A stretch of DNA of 63,530 nucleotides from Porogramme epimiltina (Eukaryota; Basidiomycota; Agaricomycetes; Polyporales; Polyporaceae), in NCBI GenBank assembly GCA_900155495.1, contig FTLJ01000374.1, positions 1 through 63,530 on the forward strand, given 5' to 3'. Numbering within the stretch: the stretch's first letter is position 1; each line of letters starts with the position of its first letter. The notes under the pieces were generated by a model. It searched no databases. It was not told the DNA's origin and saw nothing but the letters and a program-made list of their open reading frames with translations. This document shows, piece after piece, positions 1 through 12,255 of the stretch. The translations under genes and the position numbers were made by a program.

Positions 1-2803
1 CCCCCCCCCAGTCCTGCTCGCCAGAGCCTTCGCCCCACCCCTCCCCGCCCCCGTCCCCCGCGCCCCCTCGTCATCCCTGTCCCTCACCACACGCGTCTTC
101 GCCCGCTTCGGCAGCAGCGCCTCGAGCCGGCGCACCGCCGCGCGCGGGTCCGACTCATCGCTCGGCGTCTCCGGCAGCCCCGCCTGCGCGCGCGTGCGCT
201 TCCTGCCCCTCCCCCTCCCCGCGGCCCCGCCGCGTGCCGGCTCCGGCGCGGAGTCCGGCGCGGGCGTGAGTGTGGATTCAGGCTCGAACTCGGGCTCAGG
301 CTCGGGGACGTCCACCTCGAGCGTCGCGAGCGGCCGGCGCACCGCGGGGCGCACGAGCGTCGACGGGCCCGCCCCACCCGATGAGGTCGACGCCCTCATC
401 CACGCCGCCGCCGCGCTGGCCCTCGCGGCCGCCGCCGCAGTAGGGGGCTTCGACGGCGACGGCGTGCCACGCATCGTGCGCGCGGTAAGCGGCGACGCGC
501 TCCGCGACGCGCCGTCGGAGAGGCCGCCGTCGGAGAAGTGGGGGGTGGGCAGCGGCGAGCGGTGGTGCGCGGAGCGGTGCTTGTGCGGCGTGCGGAGCGC
601 GTGCGTCGGGCTCGCGTCCGACGAGGAGGGCGGCGCGAAGAGCTGCGCGAGCGCCGCGGGCTTGCGCGCGGACGCGAGCAGGAGCGGGGGCACGAGCGAG
701 GACGCGGTCGTGTCGAGCAGGTCGAACGCGTTCTCGTCGTGCTCGTCGGAGTCCATGTCCAGGTCGCCGGTGTGCTCCATGAGGGGGATGTCGAGGTGTT
801 CGCTACCGTCCGAGGGCTCGTCGATCTCACCGAAGTCCTCGAAGACGAGGGGTGGCGGGTACACGTTCTCTTTGTCCTCAAGATCGTAGTCGGCCGCTGG
901 GAGGTTCTCCTTGTCCTCAGGCTCAAGGTCGTCCGAGTGCTCTGCATGACCATAGTCAGACCGGACAGGGTCAACGTCGAGGTAGAGGTCGTCGATGTTG
1001 TGGCTGTCATCGTCAGAGGGCAGAGGGGTAGGAAGCTTGTCGGGGATCGCAACAGCGGAGGGTACTTCGTCAAGAGCTAGAGTTCCGAGGGGCGCCCGCG
1101 CACCACCTGGAGCTCTGGAAGACTCGACTGCTGGGTGAATTCGCTTTCGCGTATTCAACTTCTTCGCGGTGGCAAGCAAGCCGAACGGATCGTCGGCATC
1201 ATGCTCCGGCTCCTCTGCTTTGTTACGCGGATGTGTCGATATTGAGTACGGCTGTGAGCTTCCGGCTACAGGCTGAGAAGGAGGGGACGGCGGAGGTGGA
1301 GACGAGGGAGGAAGGGGAGAAAATCCGCGAGATACGCCCGCGGTCCACTTCCGGATACTACTATCGTGCCGCCCGCGGGTGTAGAATGGCTCCAACGACT
1401 CTTCGAGTGGCAGAATGCGACCCAATGGCGTGGACTCGACGGGGATAGGGGCACGTATGATACGCGCCGGGGATGGCGTAGCAAGTATAGCTCTGACTGC
1501 ATCGGACGCCGTGCTGTCGTCATCCGCAATTGGTATGGATTGAGGCGTACCCGGCTCATACTCCTCGGGTGGCGGTGTGGAAGGTTCGACAGGGACAGGA
1601 GTGATAGGTGCGAGTGCCGCACGAACGCGCCGAGGTGGGCGGCGAGGCGCGTTTGGAGACTGGGGTGAGGGGAGCGTCCGAAGACCCGGACCGCTGGTAG
1701 GCTGTCGATCCACGTCAGGTGGCTCTGCAGGATCGCGGTGGTCAGTGCCTGGGAATCCATCACATTTCGATGGACCATGCTCACCAGGTCCATTCTCCGC
1801 CTCGTGCGCTTCGGCATCGGCCATTTCATCTGCCAAAGTACGTCCTACAACCAGGGTTCAGTTTTCGAAATCGAACACAATGTCACAGAAGAGCGCATGT
1901 AATGTGTCAGGCGATGGCACGTATCCGCATATGGTCATTACGAAGGATGCTAGTTTGAAGTATTCGGTGTGCAAAGCATCACAGATGCTGGTCTGCTATG
2001 CTTCACACAAGCGTCCTTCACAGAATGCTGCGTATAGGCCCTTCGACCAGGACGATGGGGAAAATGGAAAGAGAGCCGTTTACAGAAGCTTGAACCTGGA
2101 GACACCCCGCACTCATTTCGTATAATAACACGAACTACGCGCATCCGAGAGTAGGGACGCTCGAATACGGGAACACGGCCCCTGGAATGCTCAAGGGATG
2201 TGCACTCACGCTGTGGACTACGATCGCCAAGACGCGTCTTCTGCCTTGTTGGTCGCATACTTCCTACGGGCTTTGGTTGATCTTCCAGAAGTTCTTGAGC
2301 GACGGCGACCTCAGATTCAAGCCCTTGGTTCCTCGATGGGCCTGAATATAGCAGAGAAATACAATGAGAACAAACCAATACGCCAGGCTCGCTAACTCAC
2401 CTTCTCCCACATCAATGTCCATGCGCCGCTCCGTCTCTACGCGTTGTTCTCCAACCTTGACTTCTTTCCGAGGTCTTCCTCGCTTCCGCGGCACATTCTT
2501 CGGTGGCGTGGCTTCATGCTGGTGCGCTTCCGTAGTCGCCGAGGCGCCTTCTAGCGTTGGCACGCGTTTGTGACATACACACGGTACTACTGAACGCAAG
2601 ATTTGCTCACCTTCCTCTCCAGTCGCGTTTACACGCCCTTCTTCCTGCGCGTGCAGGGCCCTTCCCGTCCTCCGAGGTTTACTCTTGATCTCGACCACCG
2701 GCACGAGGTTAGGTTTCGCTGAGCGAGTGCTCTTGGTCTTGGGCTTCTGAGGGGTGTTCCCTGGTGTCTTGTCTTGCAGGACTGGCCTGCGTCGTGTTCT
2801 CAT
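1..2803 (-). CDS. AT-hook, KEN-box disordered nuclear protein (3' end cut by window)
   Basis: Seen: a minus-strand gene starting at ATG 2803, modelled exons 2803-2611, 2550-2401, 2341-2210 and 1844 to beyond the window start. The 60-nt first intron is a multiple of three, so it could also be read through. The protein begins MRTRRRPVLQDKTPGNTP, carries a canonical AT-hook (KRGRPRK, near residue 100 on the intron-removed model) and a second basic RGRGRKRTR stretch near position 210 of the window. The body is acidic, Pro/Ser-rich and apparently disordered. Two KEN motifs lie close together (window ~900-917 and ~860-880). Known: AT-hooks bind the minor groove of AT-rich DNA; KEN boxes are APC/C degradation signals. 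Inference: a chromatin-associated protein, perhaps cell-cycle controlled. I do not recognise an orthologue. Coding is clear from uninterrupted frame and codon bias, but the C-terminus is unseen. Confidence 0.7.
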
Positions 2804-3242
2804 AGCGCGTAGATAGGGGAGGTGAAAAGTGGGGACAATGGGTGATCGCGGTTAGCGGCAGAGTCGCGCGACCTACGCGCCGGCTCCGTGCGCACGCGTT
2901 ACGTCACAGCGCGGCGTGACACATGAATCTTCACGTGCGCCGTGCGGTGAGTCAGCAGACGGGCGCCTGTGCCTCGCCCCAAGGTCTGCTTCTCTCAAAT
3001 GTGGAGCCCTTAGTCCTGAATACGTTCACTGGGTCGTGTTGTTCCATTATCGCGATAGCATTTTTTGGGTTTGGCACGTGAGTACAACACTAATTCCTTG
3101 AATACAGCCCCTGTACTTAGCACTACTTCAGACTTCTACATACATATGCGGCCGCTACATAGCCTGGACGCAATTGAGTGCGAGCCCCGCGCGATGCTCC
3201 CATCTAGGTGGTATGCGTGGGCTCAATGAGCGACCGTGGGTT
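2804..3242. other. Intergenic: AT-hook gene promoter and 3' flank of membrane-protein copy A
   Basis: No coding region is visible. The right part (from about 3090) resembles the sequence around 5795, so it belongs to the left edge of the segmental duplication described for the two membrane-protein copies. Confidence 0.5.
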
Positions 3243-4802
3243 CTATTTAACTTCATCGTGCTCGTGGATGAAACCAGTGTCTCCTGAGGCATCCTGCGGC
3301 GGCACACTATCTGTGTCCCTGTGTACCACCGCCTCGAGATCAATCTCGACCACAATCTGCGAAATGTCTATATGTCTCCCCTGTTCCCCAATGATCCTAC
3401 CGCGAGTATTCTCACTACTCCTACCTCCACCCCAGAAGTTGACGCTCGCGGTACTTGTCCACTGGGAAGTCTGGAGCGCACGTGTATGCCGGGCTCGCAC
3501 AATCATGAGCGTAAAAACCAAGGCCTGTGAGGGAGAGCATCAGAATACTACCCTCAAATATGCGACAATACTCGAGAAATTTCTCACAGTTACCGGCGGG
3601 AGCTGTATGTCACAGAAATACTAAATGGACGAACATAAGAAACACATGAAGAACGCACCGAGTCCAGGAATATGAAGAATAGGTTCGTCTTTGCACTGTC
3701 TGTGACTATCATGGCGAACAAGTGTGCACAATAGAATGCCGCTGTAGAGATATTATGAGATTTACAACAAGACATATCTTATGATATACCCTTTTGATGA
3801 CCTACCCGTCTCAACGAAAACCTGGACGACGCGAGACGTCGTGTGTTGTCCAGATGCGGCAGTAGCGGTCACAGCAGAGCTAACCCTCCGCACCTTCCAG
3901 TAAATCAACACTGTGGGACCCCATTGAGGAAGTGAGAATACACTATGAAGGGCACAATGCATGAGAGATACGCACCTGCACAAATCACGTTGAGGCAGAA
4001 TGTGACGACGTAGAAATACCGTAAGCGGACAACGACACTCGCGACGATGAGGGCATCACCAGCCCTGGTTTCGGGGAGAATCCACATCGACCAGATTCCT
4101 AATGCTGTTGCACAGTAGAGAAGGTATAAGCTTGGTTAGTGTATCATGCGTTGTAGTGCTGCTCACATGCCGTGCCAAGGAGTAGAATGCCCAAAGGCAC
4201 GAGGATGAAGACGCGACAGTTCCACACAACGAACGTCCGATATACCTAGACTCTTAACGTGAGCAAAAATAACTACTTCATTCGTATCCTAAACGGACGA
4301 TGAAATGGTATAGACTGTTCGCCCAAACATACCATGATCATGTCTGACACAACTGCGAGGATCACCGTCGTGATATTCTTGACTAAAGAAAGTGGGCTGG
4401 ACGAGTCCTCCCAGAACACAGTGGGATTCGGGAGGACACCAATACTCGGGACCCCCCAACACTGATATCCTCGGACCATGGCCACAATGAGGTTCTGTGC
4501 CATTATTGACGTCGCTGTCGGTACGTTCACGTCTTGCCGGCAGTAGATGAACTACTCACAAGGGCGGTAATGGCAAACATTATGAAGCACCCAAGAGGAA
4601 GCCACCATGAGAGCCCTTCGTGGACTTTCTTCCGAAGGATGACGACGCATTGAGGAAGATAGACAGCGTATACTCCTGCGGAGAAAGATATGCACATTAA
4701 CAGGAGGCATTACATTAAAACCTTGTTACAAGACTCACCACTCGCGAATGTCTGCACGTAAAGTCCTATTAGGGCTGCGTTTGGAACTAGAATGTCGGGC
4801 AT
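3243..4802 (-). CDS. Seven-helix integral membrane protein, tandem copy A
   Basis: Seen: ATG at 4802, first exon 4802-4739 encoding MPDILVPNAALIGLYVQTFA, then about seven further short exons with GT-AG junctions, stop at 3243. Landmarks in order are a YLPQC helix start, a short soluble loop with NPTVFWEDSSSPLSLVKN, VVSDMIM, VYRTFVVWNC, LGIWSMWILPETRAGDAL, RLRYFYVVTFCLNVICAG, AFYCAHLFAMIVTDS and FFIFLD, and a charged, Ser/Arg-rich cytosolic tail. About seven hydrophobic segments fit a plasma-membrane protein. Known: this architecture is common and multi-copy in polypores, with no assigned function. Inference: receptor-like or sensor role cannot be shown. Copy B lies immediately upstream on the same strand with matching exon layout, so this is a recent tandem duplicate. 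No disabling mutation was found in the parts I spliced. Confidence 0.72.
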
Positions 4803-5884
4803 GTCTGGGGGAGCTTGGGCCGTTAGCACAAAGGCAGCATGGACATCGTACCTCACACCGCTATATATAGCATTTAACAAGAACACGCTTCGTGCTCAGA
4901 TGAACCTTGAGTGACGAGTCCCTGCTGATAGCCACGTATGGCTTGCGAGTTGCTTTATTCTTCCATGAAATCTGTGTACCCGAGGAACGTCTGGGATGTA
5001 ATCGTATCCATTAGTGAATAGAACAGTGGGAAAACCAATCGCGACTTGCTTATTACGCCCCGCTGCCGCTCTGAAGGTGACTCTGTGAGGGGATAACAAG
5101 GATCTAATGAAGGAGTGTCATGATCTGATACTAAGATGCCATCGAAAATTCGATTTCTGTTATGACTCACGACTCCGGACAGAACGTTAAAGATGGTGGG
5201 CGTGTAATGTTCCGCAGCGAAGGGTCAATGCTCCGAGGATATAGGATGCATCACTCAATGGAGCTAATCCTGTACGGCGCACGTCACGGTAAGGTCAATC
5301 GCCGAGCAGATATATGATACGTATAGCTTACAAGAGACATGCACCGAGATGGCCGTATGGCGCTCCGGCGGTAGGGAGGCTCACGAAGATGCCCAGAGAT
5401 TTATGGCTTCGTCTACGTCAGTTTACTGGATCTAAGTTTTGACATCAGGTTAATGCAAGGCGCGATGATGCAGGCTAGGTGGTACCAGTTGAACGTTGAC
5501 CACACCGAATAGTTCGAATCACCGTCAGGGCCGGCCAGATGTTCGCTAGCGCGTCCGCGTCACATCATCAATTTCGTGACAGTAACTCCGCGTGACTCGA
5601 GTCACCTCCAGTGGCCAGCGCTCGGTGCGCCGCTGCCAATGTCCGGACTCCGTGGACAAGTCCGCGCAATCCACTCAAACCCGTGTTCAAGACATGGCAA
5701 GATGGACACCCAGAACTCTTAGTGGCTCCCAGTGAGTGTATAATAGAGTAGCTAGGCCTTGATGATGGTACATATCACAATTCCATTCCCCAAGCCTAGC
5801 ATACAGCCTCTGGACTATATGGACATACTAGTGGAGCGCTCGCCCCCGCACGGTGTGAGTCCACTCTAGGCAATACAGGTGGGC
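4803..5884. other. Intergenic spacer between the tandem membrane-protein copies
   Basis: Holds the promoter of copy A and the 3' flank of copy B. Several stretches match the region upstream of copy B in order: a CTGATAGC..ATGCATAGCTTGCGA-like block (near 4922), ATGATACGTAT..GCTTACAAGAGACA (near 5315) and TTCAAGACATGGCA (near 5688). No gene seen. Confidence 0.6.
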
Positions 5885-7467
5885 TCAATGAGTGACCGTG
5901 GGCTCAATCTTGACGTCTTCGTGTTCATGTACAATCCCGATGTGCCCTGAGGCGTCCTCCGGCGGCATACTGTCTGTGTCCCTGTGCGCCACTACTTCGA
6001 GATCAATCTCGACCGCAGTCTGCGATGTGTCAGTACGTCCCCCCTGTCTTCCAGCGCTCCTACCCCGCGTATTCTCGCTGCTTCTACCCCCACTCCAGAA
6101 GTTGATGCTTGCAGTGTTTGTCCACTGGGAAGTCCGGAACGCAGGTGTGTGCCGGGCTCGCACAATCATGAGTGTAAAAACCAAGGCCTGTGAGGAAGAT
6201 CGTCAGAATACTTTCCTAAAATCTCTAGGAACACTCCACGAATAAGTCCTCACAGTTACTGGCGGAAGCTGTATATCACAGAAAGACTAAATGTATGAAC
6301 ATGAGAAGCGCAAATATATGAAGGACTCACCGAGTCCAGGAATATAAAGTATACGTTAGTTTTTACACTGTTAGTGATTATCAAGGCGAACAAGTGTGCA
6401 CAGTAAAGCGCCGCTAACGAAATAACATGAGATTTACGATAAGATACTTCCTCTATGATAACGCACCAGTCTCGACGAAAACCTGGATGACACGAGACGT
6501 TGTGTGTTGTCTAGATGCGGTAGATGCTGTCCAGGAAGAGCTAATCCTCCACAACCTCCAACATATCAACCCTATAAGGCGTGTTTCAAGTGGAGCAAAC
6601 ACGTTACGAGGGATAGCAGACGGATTGCGGAGTACGATATCTACACACCTGCACAAAATACGTTGAGGCAGAATGTGACGATGAAGAAATACCGTATGCG
6701 GATGGCGATATTGGCGAGGATGAGGACATCGCCCGTCCTGGTCTGGGATAGAGTCCACATCGACCAAATTCCTAACGCTTTTGTGCAGCGGAAATGATGT
6801 GAGCTCGATCAGCTCGACATGCTTCGTAGTAGCTTACCTGTTACACCAAGAAGTAGCCCGCCTACAGGCGCGACGATGAGGACGTGACAGTTCCACACAA
6901 TGAGCGTCCGGTATGCCTATAGCCCTAATCGTGAGTAAAACCGTCTACGTAACCGATGTCCTCCTAAGCGGAAGGTGCAGCGGTGTGGACTCAACGCTAG
7001 AACGCACCATAATCATGTCGGAGACAAGTCCAAGAATAAACGTCGTGACATTCTTGACCAAAGAAAGTGTGCTGGACGCATCCGCCCAATATGCCGTGGG
7101 ATCCGGGAGAACACCAACACTGAGGACACCCCAGGATTGATATCCTCGGTACATGCCAACAACGAGGTCCTATAAACGTCGTTTGCGATACGTAAGTGGA
7201 TCGCTGGCAGCGGATGAACGACTCACAAGGGCGGTGATAGTGAACATAATAAGGCAACCAAGAGGGAGCCACAACGAGAGCCCTTCATGGACTTTCTTGC
7301 GAAGGATGAAGACACATTGAGGAAGATAGACAGCATATACCCCTTCCAGGAGAAATATACTCGTCAACAGGAGCTATCCGAATCAATCTGCTATAGGACG
7401 CACCACTCGCGAAGATCTGGGCGTACAGTCCTATGAGGCTTGCATTCGGTACCAGAATATCAGGCAT
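5885..7467 (-). CDS. Seven-helix integral membrane protein, tandem copy B
   Basis: Seen: ATG 7467; exon 1 7467-7404 (64 nt, same length as in copy A), exon 2 7342-7227, then exons coding for VGMYRGYQSWGVL, VVSDMIM-like LVSDMIM, TLIVWNCHVLIVAPVGG, LGIWSMWTLSQTRTGDVLIL, RIRYFFIVTFCLNVFCAG, ALYCAHLFALIITNS and VYFIFLDS, with the last exon giving the tail ALVFTLMIVRARHTPAFRTS and ending at 5885. The tail retains the ENTRGR and VEIDLE..HRDTDS blocks of copy A. Roughly seven hydrophobic helices. Same unnamed polypore family as copy A; function unknown. All spliced exons keep frame, so both copies look alive. The two proteins differ at many tail positions, so the duplication is not brand new. Confidence 0.72.
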
Positions 7468-9109
7468 GGCAGGGAGAGCCTGGACTTGTGGCTACTAGGA
7501 CAAACGGGGTTCGAGCGCGGGACCTCCTCGGTATAGTACTCCACACCGTTATATGGCGCATTTGGTAGGGGATTAGGACACGCTTTGTGCCAATGTAAAC
7601 TTTATACACCTACTGATAGCTATGCATAGCTTGCGAATCGTTTCACTCTGGCATGAGAACCATGTATTCGCTGTGTTGTAATTTGCAAGGGACCGGGCGA
7701 AGACGATGGGCGTGCAGTATTCCCAAGCTGCCCGGTGTTTGGGGTGAAGGTTTGATGCTTCGAGGCTGTATTTACGGGGCTCTGCGAACGTATTTCCCGG
7801 TGAAGCTAAGCCCTATACAGTGTGCATTGAGCGACTTGAGCACATGATACGTATGGCTCACAAGAGACACGTTCCGGTATCACGACACCGGGTTTTCCCC
7901 CGACGAAGAACATCGCGATTCGCGAATCGGACACCGGGATTTCGGAATGTATTAATGCTCCGAGGCCGGAGGAAATGACACACCTGGGAATGTATTCTTG
8001 CCTCGATAACATATTTGCCGTGTTTTCATGGGCTCACGGGGACTCGGAGGGCTTGATCGCTTCAATTGCGTCAGTTTACAGGATCAGGGTGTGCATCAAC
8101 GTCACAAAGCGCGCGCGACGGTTACAGGCTGGCAACAGAACACCACGTGCGCTTCGGAATCTCAGTCACGTTCACCTGGCACGTCACATCCCACGCGATG
8201 TGACAGGGACAGTGACTCTCCATATCTCCGGTCACGATCGCCTAATGATGGCCTTTGTGAGCGTCGGCGTCCAGCGACTTTGTGACTATGATCAGCTCCG
8301 AGCCATATCCGTAATTCAAGACATGGCAGGACACGTGCGTATCATCCTGAGTAACTCATGGCACGTAACTAATGAGATACCATGGTGTTTCTAGTAAGCA
8401 CTGATACTTACTTGCAGAGTAGACTCGCGCTTATCAGCAGCTTGTTGACAACAACGGCTGAGTGGGTAGACAATCTCACTAGAAGACTTAAGCACTGAGC
8501 TACATTGTATGGCGCTGCACTCTTCAAACTCATCACCAGAATTCAAGGCCCTATAGTTGCACTGCGCACGCTGAGGCCGCTTTTCCACTGGAGCACGGCT
8601 CGCCGAGGTCGGGCATAGTAGAACTTACTCTAGATATATGATATACATGCGAGCACTACGCACAATATCAATGAAGTCTCCTTCAGGACATGAGGTAGGC
8701 TGGTAGTAAAGCTTATCCAACCTCCAGAGTCCTACGCACTGCCAGTGCGCTGACGGCCGCTAGATCCATTAACGCACATATCAAATCCGGAATTGGTAAG
8801 GAACAGAGCATCGTCCAGCCGGCGTCCCTAACTAGAGTGTCTTTTTTATACAGTCCAGTAACTCTCTACGCACCACGAACTCGCCCTTACAATGACTGCT
8901 CAGGCCCTTCTAACTGAGATCGGTTACCGGAATCCCCCGGACTGCGGAGCGTAGCGTCTCGTTATTCGCTCTGTAAGCTGTTTGGCATCACCTGACCGTT
9001 ATTGTCGGGCTCATCCCGACGAGTTCAACAGAATTGCTCGGTTGCAGCGTACTCCACTGAACACTTCCCGCGAGGCATATATTACCCCTTACGCGGCCCT
9101 CCGCTCGCT
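7468..9109. other. Intergenic: promoters of membrane-protein copy B and of the ACS permease
   Basis: Divergent spacer of about 1.6 kb. The left half (to ~8345) is the duplicated upstream segment; the right half is unique and carries no recognisable coding sequence. Confidence 0.5.
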
Positions 9110-11328
9110 ATGGAGCCCCCATCTCCTACTGCCTCGGACGTCAAGTCGTTCGATGAATCATGCAGGCCCGTTGATCATCCTCTCAATCCCAATGACCCCA
9201 ATGACCTCTCATTGTCGCCTTCCTCGACGGCGTGGCTCAAGATGGATCTCACGGTGCTCCCAGTCATCAGCATGATGTACTTCCTTTCCTCTTTGGTGAG
9301 TTCGGCCTCCAAGCATAACCAGGGATCCCCCAGCTCGAGGGTAATGCTGATTCACACTTCCGGTTATACTTGATGCAAAAAGGATAGGACAAATATAGGA
9401 AACGCACGCATCGCAGGCCTCCAGCAACAGCTTGGGATGTCCGATGATCAGGTGAGCCATCGCAACCGTTTGATGTTTTAATGCTGCTTGGCTCATTCCT
9501 CGGATGCTCAGTATAGCTTCTCTCTCACTTTAGCCCTGATGTAAATACTTCATTTTATGAACCCTTGAGTCGCTAACGCATATATACACCAAGCCCGTTC
9601 ACCCTCATTGAGATTCCATCCAATACCTTGATGATGGTACGCACAGTAGCGCTTGTATTCCGTCTCGCTTTTACTGAAATCGTGTCTAATTGTGATTGCA
9701 TCCAGCGCGTCGGACCACGATTTGTCTTACCGACAATGGTCACCTTATGGGGAGTTGCGTGTACGCTCCAAGGTGTGCTGCAGCCCTTCTAATCTCTGGG
9801 CATCAAATACTTAACGTTGCGCAGGTACAGTTCATAATTACTCCGGGTTGCTTGCTTGTCGCTTCTTCTTGGGTCTGTTCGAAGGTACGCACATGAGTCA
9901 GATCGACTCCTTGTGGCTTACAAGGCTTACACATCCCTACAGGGGGCCTTACGCCGGGCATCTTCCTCTATCTTTCCTCGTTCTATCCTCGCCACATGCT
10001 GCAACTCAGGTGCTTATCTCGCACATGCACCGCATTACACTTGCTTATGGGAGTTTCTTAGGATTGCTGTCATATTCTCCGCTTATTCCCTGGCGTCAGC
10101 GTTTTCAGGGCTTTTAGCAGCCGCGATACTCCAAATGAATGGGGTCGGTGGAAGGCCGGGTTGGGCGTGGGTTTTTATCTTAGTAAGAACGAGTTTCACG
10201 CGTTTTTCTAAGTTGGCTGACGCGTCGTACCATCAGGAAGGCCTCTTCTCGGTAGTCTTCGGAGTTGCTTCGTTCTTCCTTCTCCCGAACTCCCCAAATG
10301 CGATCAAAATACTGAGCAAGGAGGAAAACAACACGATTTCGCGTACTTTGCTCATTGACGGCATCACCGAAATGGGAAAGACCACAGAGAATCAGTCATG
10401 GACGGAGTTTCGGCGGACGTTCGTGCAGCCACACGTTGTCATGCTCGCTATAGTTGGTTTCTTTAGTGGCGAGTATTTTTGGTCAATGCGTTCAGTAGCG
10501 CTCCGCTTATCACCCTTCTTGCAGGTACCACGTTACTATCCCTGGCCTTGTAAGTTTGTGCTTTCTCGCAGGCCGGTACTGCACTAACTCCTGCGACGCA
10601 GCTACCTGCCGAGCATCGTGGCCAGTTTCGGATTTAGGGGAACTAAGGCTCAGTTGATGAGCGTCCCGCCATTCGCCGTGAGCGCAGTTTGTGAGTCTAT
10701 TCTTTTCACGTAGCACGCACTCTGTACTGAACGATATCCCTATAGCATCCCTTATCACCGCCTTCTTGGCGGACAAGTACGCTCATCGCGGAGCGACGAT
10801 CATATTCTTCTCTCTCGTGACTCTCTCTGGATTTGCACTGTTCCTAGGTGAGAGACGTCCTACAGCGGTACCTACAAAACGCTAATCCCGTCGTATTCTA
10901 CAGCTTCGTCCAGCCATCACGTTCGGTACGGATCCCTCTTCCTATCCGTCACAGGCACGTACTGCATCCCTCCGGCCCTTGGCGCTTGGATCGCGAACAA
11001 CACTGCACCCCTCATCCGTCGCGGAACCGCGATCGCCCTGTTCACCGTCATGGTCAACTTGGGCGGGATCCTGTCCACGTGGTTGCTTGGCGCGCTATCT
11101 CTACCTCCGCGGTACACATCAGCTACTATCACGCTCTTAGTGTTCCAGGGGGGTATATTTGCCTTTGCTCTGTTAACTCGCGTTTATCTTGCGATGGCGA
11201 ACAAGACCAAAGCGCTGCGCCGTGCGGAGACTGGGGAGAGCGGTTCTGGCACCGTGTCATTTGAGACTAAAGCTGCTCCGCCCACTGACGTTACAAACGA
11301 GAGCATCTGGTTCGAGTATGTACTATAA
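9110..11328 (+). CDS. MFS permease, anion:cation symporter (ACS / allantoate-permease type)
   Basis: Seen: ATG 9110, about ten exons, stop at 11328. The N-terminus is a soluble PSPTASD..NPNDPNDLS tail, then TAWLKMDLTVLPVISMMYFL (TM1), the DRTNIGNARIAGL loop typical of ACS carriers, IEIPSN, VGPRFVLPTMVTLWGVA, FFLGLFEGGLTPGIFLYLSS and FYPRHMLQLR, a central loop with LLPNSPNAIKILSKEENN, then the C-terminal helices ending in LGGILSTWLLGALSLPPRYT and VYLAMANKTKALRRAE. Twelve helices are expected. Known: Dal5/Tna1/Vht1-type ACS proteins import small organic anions such as allantoate, nicotinate and biotin across the plasma membrane. The substrate here cannot be read from sequence. It opens the stretch of metabolic genes running to 29.9 kb. 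Every intron I checked has GT-AG ends and keeps frame. Confidence 0.85.
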
Positions 11329-11382
11329 ATAATGAGAATGTGATGTAGTCGGCAGCATAAACGTATTTTAGAGCTAGCATGT

Positions 11383-12226
11383 CTATCGGCTCTCGATTAG
11401 AGGGTTCGGAGCAATAACGGGGACCTCCTCTATCTCTTCTCGGCATGACAAAAGGCTTTCAAGATCACCTGATCTTCCTTCCAAGCCTTCTGGCCCGGGC
11501 GGATATGTTCTCCCTAAACCACCCATTTCTTCATCCTCAATCGCGCAGACAAAGTCCTCAGGTGAAATGTGTGCCCCGAGCGATCCTAGGGCACCCGAAA
11601 ACACGGGAGAGTCTTGCGAGCCGTCGTGCACTGACAACGACTCGGACATTCCTCCTCGCTCTGCCCTTCTGCTCGCAGTTTGGAGGCTGATGAGAAAGCG
11701 AGAGACAAGGATAGTTGTGATTCTGAAAATATATGCTGATCAACATCTTCTCGTGGAAGAATATAGCAGCTTACGGATCCGTGAAGAGAGTCACATTGCT
11801 GACCCCGGGTTGAGCAACTTCAATCTAGGCATTTGAGCATTACGATGCAATGAAAAATTATGAACAGTATCATGGCAAGCTTACTGATTCGAGACTAAGG
11901 CACAAATGCACTGTGTTGAGACAGAGCAGTATACTTTTGTAGCTTAAACCATCTACTCTAGTCATGGAGTTCAGTTGCTTACCAGAAATATAGTGTACCT
12001 GGGGGTGTAATATTTCCTTCAGTAGTCCTCGACCCGACATCTGTCTACGGTTCTCACCATCGTACAAAAGTACATTCCCTAATGTACCCGTTCCCAGGTC
12101 ACCACGTTCGGACAACCTTCGGGGACGAAGCTTTCTCCATGTGATCACAATAAGGGCAATATCGGAGCTGATGAGGCACGTCCTTGACACTATAGTAACT
12201 GGATTTTTGGGACTATGGGTGAGCAC
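11383..12226 (-). pseudogene. Truncated DUF6533-type membrane protein gene (C-terminal half only)
   Basis: Seen: minus-strand exons read VTIVSRTCLISSDIALIVIT and WRKLRPRRLSERGDLG then VLLYDG, a micro-exon VHYIS, LLCLNTVHLCLSLES, VSNVTLFTDP and ITTILVSRFLISLQTASRR, followed by a long acidic cytosolic tail ending at 11383. The splice sites between these exons are intact. This is the order of the last three helices and tail of DUF6533-family proteins of mushrooms. The first four helices are absent: upstream of 12226 I find no matching exon, and an MFS fragment sits there instead. Inference: deletion or rearrangement removed the 5' half, so this is a gene relic. If transcription starts inside it, a short protein could still be made. 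Confidence 0.6.
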
Positions 12227-12255
12227 AATGTTACCGAGACCGGACGACTCATAAC

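Larger units (their letters stand above)
3090..8345. repeat. Segmental tandem duplication (two units of about 2.5 kb)
   Basis: Unit 1 spans roughly 3090-5750 and unit 2 roughly 5790-8345. Each contains one complete membrane-protein gene plus about 0.9 kb of upstream DNA. Colinear non-coding similarity outside the genes (for example the ATGATACGTAT..CACAAGAGACA block near 5315 and near 7845, and TTCAAGACATGGCA near 5688 and 8318) shows that the promoter region was duplicated with the gene. Boundaries are approximate, judged by eye. Confidence 0.6.

Noticed and set aside
194..1080. Long plus-strand frames opposite the AT-hook gene
   Set aside because: They are antisense shadows in GC-rich coding DNA; the minus frame has sensible composition, KEN and AT-hook motifs and consistent splicing.
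5511..5530. AGTTCGAATCACC resembling a tRNA B box
   Set aside because: No T-stem pairing, A box or acceptor stem around it.
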